DNA of 64,000 nucleotides from Adiantum capillus-veneris (taxonomy: Eukaryota > Streptophyta > Polypodiopsida > Polypodiales > Pteridaceae), in the NCBI GenBank assembly GCA_014529385.2, contig CM043943.1:99384355-99448354 (forward strand), read 5' to 3'. Positions 55,978-64,000 of the stretch are shown piece by piece (the first letter of the stretch is position 1; each line of letters begins with the position of its first letter). The notes under the pieces are model-generated. The model was not told the DNA's origin. It did not search any database and saw only the letters and a list, made by a program, of their open reading frames with translations. A program made the translations under genes and the position numbers.

Positions 55978-58525
55978 TGATAGCCGTTTTTTGGCTCTCT
56001 GTGATTGCCATAGTGAGTTATTCCCCCCTATCAAATCACCCAAACACTGTGGCTATCCCTACCATTTCATTGTACATAGGCGTGCGTGAGTCACGGGACT
56101 TTTCCCATATCTTCTTAAAAAACCCTCAATTAGCTAGTCATTGTGCTAGTTGAGCCAAAAAAATATAAAAAATATAAGTATATTATGGCCCATGCGTATG
56201 TAAATATTTCTTTGTATATAAGGCCTAAATAAAAGATTTTTTCATAATTATTTAAATATTTCTACCGAGGTGTGTGCTATTTATGCTCTGTACATTGCCT
56301 CACCATTACCACAATTTTTTCTTAGCATTTTTCATACTCTTTATTCCATATAGAAATATTTTCATGTAAGCTTCTCTTATATTTGGTGTAACTCCACCCT
56401 AACAAAAATCCAAAAAAACTAGTTTTATTTATGTGTATATTTTTTCACTATTGTGATTTTTCCCTTCCTACATCTTTTTTGTTTTTTTTTCTAAAAAATT
56501 AGAACACCAAAAATATTTATCTTTTTATGGTAGCCTCATAATGAGAGAGATTTCTTTTGACCCCTTATATTTTTTTCCACTTATATTATTTATATTTGAC
56601 ATGTACATATTTTTTAGACCCCTCAATATTTGATTTTCTTAGTTGTACTATTCACTTATATCATAATCCCAACAATATCTTCAATTATAGACCTACCAAA
56701 TAAGGTCAAGGCTAGGTGGCATGCATACATGCACTATGGAGGGCTCACTCTTGGAGGTATTCAAAAGAATCATCCAAAGAAGAACCCCACAAGGACCTTG
56801 TACAGTGGAAAAAAACGGTCGGTTTGCTGAATTTTTTAAAGTTTACTTGCTCTCCGAATTTGAAAAGGTGATACAACCAAAAGTTGTAGCTCGTGGCTGA
56901 ACTTTTGCCTCAAATTTTTCCATATTTTTTGAGCTACGAGCTGTGAGCTATGATTTTATTAGTGGATCCCAGTTTTCCCCCATGCTATGCAGCCACACCC
57001 CTCTCTCTTCCACTTTATCATTTTCCTCTTTCACACACACTTCTCACTCATCATCCCCACCTCTCTCACCAATCCTCTCTGCACATACTCACCTTCTCCT
57101 CAACCTTGAAGAATAAGAGAAACCATGCTGAACTCATACCCTCCCACACACAATTCCATTCCAAAATTGACCACCTAGTCTCATTTTTCCTGCTCCAAAT
57201 TACCCATATCTATCAAAAAAACCACAAAATTCAGCCTCTTCTCTAAAAGACAGCATCATGGTGGTTGATTACTCACTTCAATTACCTTGTCTCTCAAGGA
57301 AGGTCAAGAGTGGAGAAAAAATGTACCGTCAAAGCTAGTGGACGTCAACAAGCGTCAAAATTGGCCCTACTCAAGACACTTGAGCATCAACCTTGTAAGA
57401 AATCCACCTTTTCTTACCTCTTAAGAGTTTTTCTTCCTTATTTGTATCCTACATGGATATCCCATTGTAAATATCCAATTCCATTTGTAAATTACTACTA
57501 ACTCTACTAACACTAACCCACTATGAAAAGTCCTATCACCTCCATTTTCTCTCTCTCTCTTTCCCCACCAACTTCTTGATAATTCCAAGCAAAAGAAATT
57601 AGATAAATTGCTGAAAATCTAACCCAACCATGGTTAGAGGAGTGACCCTAGCCTTCAAAATTGCTATAAAAGGAGGGTGTAGCTAGCACAAAAGGGGGAA
57701 GCCATAAGCAAGAGCACTATGCTATAGCTTGAGAAGCCAAGCTCAACCTCTCTAGAGGAGCTCTTGAGTGGAAGCTCATTTTCTTATGCACGTGCATGTG
57801 GTTGTAATAGGGGATTAGCAAGGGAACTCTTTGCCATTGTAAGAGAGAGAGTGATCATTCATTGAGAGTAGGAAATCTATCATTTCTCCTACTAGTGTAA
57901 GCCCAACAATTGCTGAATCAAGGAGGGTGGATTTGGACTAAGCTTGGATACTTTGTCTCCCTTCCAACGTGAACTAATGGACAACAATGATGCGTAAGTG
58001 TCTTGGTGTTTTTTGTTAAGTTCTTGATAGCTTGCCTCTGGTGTTGTCATCAATCTAGCCATAAATCCCACATACTGTAAGAGGGCGACAGGGTGGAGAG
58101 GACTCCCCTGGCCTTAAGACAGTGATTAGGGTGGCTTTTCTTGTGATGTGTTGTGGTGAAATTTACGCAAACTATGTTGAACAAATACTAATCTCACTTT
58201 GATTTGTCATGACAGATTTGTAAGAAGGTATTAATGCAACAATCACCCCCTCCCCCTTTCTCTCTCTTTCTTAAATATATAGTTGTGTTTGCTTGATCAT
58301 TGCCGATACGTTTCAAAGCAGCCCGAGCACTATCTCTCTCTCTCTCTCTCTACGCGTCCTAGTTCGCATCCAAAACTAGGTGGTGCCCCAAATTTGTGTA
58401 GGGTTAGGTTGCGGGTTTGTGTGTGTGTTTGTTGTTTTTTCCAACCCCAACCCAATTGAGCAGCATGGGAGCCTAGAAGAGTGCTTGGAGGCCATTCTTC
58501 TTGTTGCCCGCCCCAGACCGCCTCA
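55978..58525 (+). repeat. 5' LTR of element D
   Basis: 2548 bp, TGATAGCC...CCGCCTCA. It includes an AT-rich first half and a short (CT)n at 58331-58351, much shorter than the 90-110 bp runs at the same place in LTRs A and C. Confidence 0.92.
57665..57672 (+). promoter_or_regulatory. LTR TATA box
   Basis: TATAAAAG in the context TTGCTATAAAAGGAGGGTG, conserved in all four LTR copies (complement at 44389 and 55375, same sense at 48601). Transcription would start about 30 bp downstream, leaving a U3 of about 1.7 kb and R-U5 of about 0.8 kb. Confidence 0.7.
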
Positions 58526-58528
58526 AAT

Positions 58529-58546
58529 TGGTGCCCCCACTGAGGA
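58529..58546 (+). promoter_or_regulatory. Primer binding site of element D
   Basis: TGGTGCCCCCACTGAGGA, three bases after the LTR end. The tRNA matched is not one I can name with certainty. Confidence 0.8.
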
Positions 58547-58600
58547 ACGGCTTGTGTATTTTTGTGTAGAATCAACCTTTAGCATAGTCAAGTAGTTTGA

Positions 58601-58813
58601 ATGAATCACGAAAATTTGTATGATCCCTTCATTCCCATTGCAAGGCAAAAGGTACACATAATTGTTAGTACTAAGTTGCAATTTCAACGTGTCATTCGTA
58701 GAATTTTAGGTCCTCTTAGGTTGGCCGAGATAAACGCTTCAGTAAATCCTTTTCTTTTGCCTCTCATTAGGTACGACCTTAGTTTGGACGTCTATATTTT
58801 TGTTTTGTTTTAA
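58601..58813 (+). CDS. Leader ORF1 of element D, 70 aa
   Basis: Same product as 54141-54353 except one Ile-to-Leu change. It has stayed open while the downstream gag-pol has collected many lesions. It begins 54 nt after the primer site and ends 21 nt before ORF2. Basic, with a hydrophobic C-terminus. No recognised family. Confidence 0.6.
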   Translation: MNHENLYDPFIPIARQKVHIIVSTKLQFQRVIRRILGPLRLAEINASVNPFLLPLIRYDLSLDVYIFVLF

Positions 58814-58834
58814 GCATTAGGTCATGCATAGACC

Positions 58835-59060
58835 ATGGATAATGGCCCAGGAATAGAGGTTTTCCCCTTCCATTTCACTCCACACATTAGAATAAACATT
58901 GCAATTAGTAGGAAAATCCATTTTCAACAACGTATGGTGTTCATGTTTGGTGCCCAAAGAGTAGGAAAATTCTTGCATCACCAAACCCTGTCATCCTACC
59001 TCTTATTGATTATCATAGGTCGTTTGATGTGAATATCTTTATTTTGTTGTAGAATAGATT
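58835..59060 (+). pseudogene. Leader ORF2 of element D, frameshifted
   Basis: Identical to ORF2 of fragment C for most of its first 44 residues (two differences near the start, MDNGPGIEV for MDNGPRVEV). A frame change near 58965 then disrupts AQRVGEILASLNP. The expected end (DVNIFILL-like) is still readable in another frame at about 59025-59055. Confidence 0.6.
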
Positions 59061-59135
59061 GCAAGCTAGAAAACATTATCGTGTAAATCTTTTTAAGAAA
59101 GAAAAACAAAAACGGGTCACTTTGAAATCAATTCA

Positions 59136-62100
59136 ATGGAAAGCCAACGCCAAATGTCTGGGTATCCTCTTTTCTTTGGAGAGCCTGGAGAGGATGCAGA
59201 ATTATTTTTAGCGAATTTCAAGATGTCTTGCCATATCAAGAACGTGTAGAAATGTTTGAGGTGGTCCTTAGGAAAGATGCCAGCACTTGGTTTGACTCTT
59301 TGCCTAAGGAAGTTAAGGGGAATTACACAGAAGTTTTGAATCGTTTCAAGAAATACTTCTTTGACCCCCAAAACACTCAAAAATTATGGCAAGACATTGT
59401 TTCTCATAAGCAAAAAGACTTAGATGACTACTACTTGTACAAGCAAGAGTTTCTACGTCTTTGGGCTCTATGGATACGAAATGTTGCTAACCCTGGTGAT
59501 GGTGCAGAATTTCTAAAGAAGGAGAGGTTCATAGCCGGACTCTTTCCCGACCTTAAGGTAAAAGTTGAGGCGGGTGCACCTGCTACCTTTGATGCAGTTG
59601 AAACTAGGGCTGCTGAGAAATATAGGAAACTCAAGTGCTTAAGGGGAGAGGTTCCAATAGAAGGTCTTAGACCCAAAGGTAAGTCACAAGAATCAACATC
59701 GAGGGAGCTTCCTGAGGTAACGGCGGAAGTAATTGAGAAGTTAAACGAATCTTTAAGCAGCCTGTCAATTCACCTTGCACAAGCTGTAGGTCCAAAGGGA
59801 CAAGCAAAGAAGTCTGAAGAGCGAGATCCACGACCCAGGAGAGTCTTGCAATGTTGGAATTGCGGAGAGTCTGGACATGGGATGTATAATTGTCCTTGGC
59901 CCCGTGGGGAGCCAGGGAGACCTAACTTGAATTACCCAGTGATGAATGCAGGTGAAGGAACTGGTCAACAACCAAGGCTTCTACAAAGAACAAATGGACC
60001 AAGACCATCTCCACAAGGGGTAGAAGGAGTTCCACCTTTGCCAGATCCAAATGTGCATGTGGTAGAGGTGACAAACTCAAATGAGGTTGACATGGAAGCA
60101 AATGGCATTAAGCGTGGCCGAGGAAAAGGTAAAGAGAAAGAGGGTGTCCCATCACAGAGTGACCATGGACAAGGCAAGAAGGCAAAGGAGACCAAGGAAG
60201 CTAAGAGGACTCGACGTCGTATCAATCTCCAAGACTTTCCTCTTGGACATGGTATGGGTCCATACAACCTGTTGGAAGACATGCGAGGTAAGGGTCCTGA
60301 TATCTCATGGCCTCAGTTTCTTGCATTATGCCCACAAGTTAGGAGGGATTTAACAAAGGCAGTTAGCACTAGGAGAAAGGTAAAAGAGAGTTTTCCTGTT
60401 GTAAAAATTGCACATGCTGAAATGAACGAGGATATTACACCTGTGCTAGATTGTTACATAAAAGGAAGATTGGTTAGGAAAGGTCTAGTGGATGGGGGTG
60501 CACAATTTGCATCATGACAGAAGGGCTCATGCAAAGACTAGGCATGCACATCCATGAGACACTTGAAATCAAAGTGAAAATGGCAAACAATAGCAAGGCT
60601 AGGTGCGTAGGCATTTGTAAAAATGTTTGTGTGGAGGCCTTTGGCATTAAGAAGGCAGTGGATTTCTATGTCATGTCTACCAAGGGAAATGGTTACCCAT
60701 TTATCCTAGGAAGACCATGGCTAATGAAAATGCGAGCTTTGCAGGATTGGGAGAGTGGAAAGCTAATTTGCAGGAATGACAATCACAAGAAGGTTGTCTT
60801 TGACATGAAGGAGCAACGCCAAGAGGAGCTCCATGAAGAATCATCTCAAAGTGAGACGGAAGAAGGTTGGACCGATAGCACTTCAGAAGAAGAAAGTAGC
60901 GGCAGCATTACTGAAGAGGAGTCTTCCATCGAAGTCATGGGGGTAAGGTTTAAGCTAAGCAACCAAGAGACCTCTTGTCAAGGCTTGGAGGAGGTAGGTC
61001 CTCAAGAGAACGAAGGTGTTCAAGATGAAGGGATGCTGGAAGGTATGCTATCAACAACACTTACAAAGGATGAAAGAGAGGAGTTCAAATGTGTGCTAAG
61101 GAAGTTTCCTAGGCTTTTTGCTAAAGACTACACCGACGTGCGTGGAGTAGATGTTGTTCAACACAAGATGGAGTTGAAGCCAGAGGCCACACCTAAGGCT
61201 CAAAAGCTACGAAGGCTAGGAGTCATTAAGGAGCAGGCTCTACTCAAGGAGGTAAGAAAGCTTCTAGCAGCAGGTTTCATTTATCCAGTGGAGAATTCAG
61301 AGTGGGTCTCTCCCGTTGTTGTCACTCCTAAGAAAAACGGCAAGTGGAGGGTGTGTGTGGATTAACGTCCACTCAATGAGGCAACAAAAAGAGATCACTT
61401 TCCCCTTCCATTTCAGGATGAGATACTAAATGAAGTAGCTGGTCATGAGAAGTACACTGTGTGTGATGGCTACTCGGGTTACTTTCAAATAGGTATCGCA
61501 TTGGAGGATCAATTGAAAACAACCTTTATCACTCCTTGGGGTTGTTATGCTTTTAGAGTCATGCCATTTGGTTTGACAAATGCTCCTGCAACATTCCAAC
61601 GTTTCATGAATATGGTGTTTCAAGCATTCTTTGGAAAGTCAATTAGGGTGTTCATTGATGATTTCTGTATTTATAGCTCAAAATCATTGCATCTACAAAG
61701 GGTAGAAGAAGGTTTAAAGAAGGTCTACGACATGGGAGGTCAACTCAACCCCGACAAGTGCCATATAGGTGAGGATGAAGTGATCTTGCTCGGTCACAAG
61801 GTTTTCTATAAAGGCATTGAGGTGGATCCTTCAAAGGCAAAGGCTCTTATTGAGCTCCCATCACCCAAGAGTCTTAAGGAGGTCATCTCTTTCATTCAGA
61901 AGGTGAAGTATATGTCACGCTTCATTCACTTAGCCTCGGAGTTGCTTCATCCTTTGCAAAAGTTGACACAACAAGTAGAATTTGCATGGTCTGATGAGCT
62001 TGAAGAGTATTTTTGTAACATTAAAGTCATTTTGTCAGAGCTACCAACACTCATGCCTCCTTGTTGGGAGTACACATTCTTTGTTAGCTCTAGTGTTGGA

Positions 62101-64000
62101 AGGGAAACAATTGGTGCTGTGTTGCTACAACAAGATCCCCACAGTACAAGGATGCGACCCATCTACTTTGCTAGTAGGGTCATGAATGCTTTGGAGAGAG
62201 ACTACACAGAAGAGAACTCATGATGCTTTCTCTCATGTTTGCGGTGAGAAAGTTTAGATCCTACCTGCTACCAAAACCTTTTGTAATTCTCACTGCAGAG
62301 AATTTGTTCCCTTGGGTGTCATCTCAAATGAATCTTAGTACTAGGATCTCAAAGTGGATAATGGAGTTGCAAGAGTTTCAATACTCTTTCAAGGTAGAAG
62401 ATAGTGTGCGTGCACAATTGGCAGGGATTCTCACTTATAGGGTGCATGAAAAGGAGATTAAGGTGCCTGAAGTAAAGACCCTACCATTGCCACCACCAAA
62501 AAGTATTCCCAATGCTTTTACCTTGTTCTTTGATGGAGCTTTTCGACGAGCCACAGGAAAGCAGGGGAGGGCTAGTGTTGCTCAACCCAAGTGGAGAGGT
62601 GGTCATGAAAGAGAAGTTCAATCTACCAAGTTCAGCTAGCAACAATGAAGCAGAATACGACACACTACTTCATGGTTTGAAGATGTGCATTGGCCAAGGG
62701 ATACAACGCCTCATGGTAAAGGGAGATGCACTTCTCATTGTTAAACAGATTTTAGGCATTTGGGCATGCAAGAATGAAAGCTTAAGGACAAAAGTTCATG
62801 CCATTCGTAGATGTTTAATCAGTTTGAAGAAGAAGTGCAACTATATCATATTCCGAGGAAACAAAATGAAGATGCCGATTTACTTGCACAACAAGCAGTT
62901 ACGTGTGTTGAGAGAGAAGTGCAGGTCATCATGGTGGCAGCAGCTGTCAAGCAACCGAGATACCAGGGATTGGAGTCATTGGCTCCCATTATTGGCTACA
63001 TTTTGGAGGGTGAGTTTCCACAAGACTTCACGAAGGCTCAGAAGAGGAGACTCATGAAGAAGGCAAGCGCATATCTCTTCCTAGAAGGCTCCCTCTATCA
63101 AAGAGGGAGGGATCAAGTATGCAAAAGAGTACCAACTATTGAGGAAATTCCAGCCATTCTAAAAGGTTTGCATGAAGAAGCATGTGGTGGTCATTTTGGC
63201 CAAGAATTAACTGTGAAGAAGATTTTGCTTGCGGGGTATGTTTGGCCAAGTCTGCATGTGGATGTCCAACATTGGTGTAAAAGTTGTCACAATTGTTAGG
63301 TAAATGGGAATAGAAGATTGGTTTATGGTCCAAGGCAAATCGTGCTTGCAAATGGACCGTTTGAAAAGTGGGGCATTGATGCTATGGGTCCTCTGCCTAG
63401 GACAAAAAATGGTAAACTCTACATTCTAGTGGCTGTAGACTATATGACTAGGTGGGTGGAAGCACAAAGTGTGGCAAAGGTAAATGAGAAGACAGTGAGC
63501 AAATTCGTCTACACTCACATTTGTTGTAGATTTGGCACACCTTTGGAGATTGTTTCTGATAATGGTCCAGGGTTTAGAAAGGGATTGCTCACAGAAGTCT
63601 GTGAAGAACTTCACATTCTACATCGTCACAGTACACCCTACTATCCCAATCAAATGGTTTGGTAGAAAAAGCTAATGGTGTCATTGCAGGCATCATTAGA
63701 AAGATGGTGAAAAACAAGACAAAGTTGTGGGATGACTTCTTGGATGGTGCCTTGTGGGCGTATCGAACCACATATAGGGAAGCCACGGAGTTCACACCAT
63801 TTCACTTGGTCTATGGTCAAGAGGCTTTACAGCCAATTGAACTAAACATTCCAACAATGCGACTTCATGGCAAATCAGCACAAGATGATCAAGAAGCATG
63901 GATGGATCGACTTCTTACCTTAGCTGAGCTTGAGTGGAAAAGAGAAGCACATACGAGTGCTATAAGAGGAAAGCCACACAGACAAAGGAGAAGCTTGACA
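59136..64000 (+). pseudogene. Tat-type gag-pol of element D, multiply broken
   Basis: Gag ATG at 59136 (MESQRQM). A deletion of about 16 bp near 59240 leads to TAG 59247-59249; the main frame then runs 59228-60517. Visible parts: CCHC finger (59850-59895), protease DGGA lost to a 1-nt deletion (TGA 60515-60517), LGRPWL near 60708, RT blocks with TAA 61363-61365 in VDYRPLN (usually TAC), FIDD near 61650, decayed first RNase H with a frameshift near 62212, second RNase H with frameshifts near 62562 and 62816, H2C2 head with TAG 63297-63299 (CAG in fragment A), integrase Asp in WGIDAMGP (63372) and SDNGPGF (63555), frameshifts near 63645 and 63950. It cannot yield an enzyme. The C-terminus lies outside the window. 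Confidence 0.93.

Larger units (their letters stand above)
55978..64000 (+). mobile_element. Tat-type gypsy element D, plus strand, runs off window
   Basis: 5' LTR 55978-58525, spacer AAT, primer site 58529-58546, leader ORFs, gag-pol to the window end. It is inserted into the 5' LTR of fragment C. It is close to fragments A and C in sequence throughout but carries many frameshifts. Confidence 0.92.

Overview
This is nuclear DNA from a plant with a large, repeat-rich genome. The evidence is plant-type Ty1/copia and Ty3/gypsy retrotransposons (including the Tat type with a second, archaeal-like RNase H), GT-AG introns, and long (CT)n, (GA)n and (CA)n microsatellites. A fern or other large-genome land plant would fit, but nothing here fixes the species. 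No prokaryotic operons, rRNA genes, tRNA genes or CRISPR arrays were found. Almost every coding segment is transposon-derived and broken; the one intact long reading frame is a copia polyprotein.

Layout. (1) 508-7654 is a giant imperfect inverted repeat with arms of about 3.1 kb and a 0.9 kb spacer. It is riddled with microsatellites. Each arm carries a decayed histone H3-like segment followed by an intron-bearing Ulp1 (C48)-like protease relic. (2) 8181-30463 is a three-level nest. The oldest layer is a Ty3/gypsy element of about 14 kb (LTRs 8181-9081 and 29545-30463, target duplication GTCCA). Its pol is degenerate but unusual: retropepsin, RT, RNase H, two H2C2 integrase heads, integrase core, then a second retropepsin. 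Its 3' accessory reading frame is split by a second insertion at 20696-28871 (duplication ATTCT). That insertion is in turn split by a young copia element at 23622-28854 (duplication GTTCC, LTRs differing at 4 of 322 positions). (3) 30725-31940 is an unrecognised, slightly broken coding region that may be a host gene or its relic. (4) 35190-38420 holds a second copy of the middle nested repeat joined to a chromovirus integrase relic. (5) 41305-42916 holds an unrecognised region with coiled-coil character and a RING-H2-like finger. (6) 43461-64000 is a rearranged cluster of one Tat-type gypsy family: two minus-strand fragments, an LTR-derived palindrome, and a plus-strand copy running off the window end.

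Within the Tat-type family each copy is laid out LTR - tRNA primer site - two tandem short ORFs of about 70 codons - gag-pol (CCHC finger, protease, RT, decayed RNase H, second RNase H, integrase). The two short leader ORFs are paralogous to each other (about half the residues identical over 43 positions) and are present in both copies. They are the best candidate here for something undescribed, together with the double-protease, double-H2C2 pol of the 14-kb element and the H3/Ulp1 inverted repeat. All homology calls come from reading motifs by eye; no database search was run.
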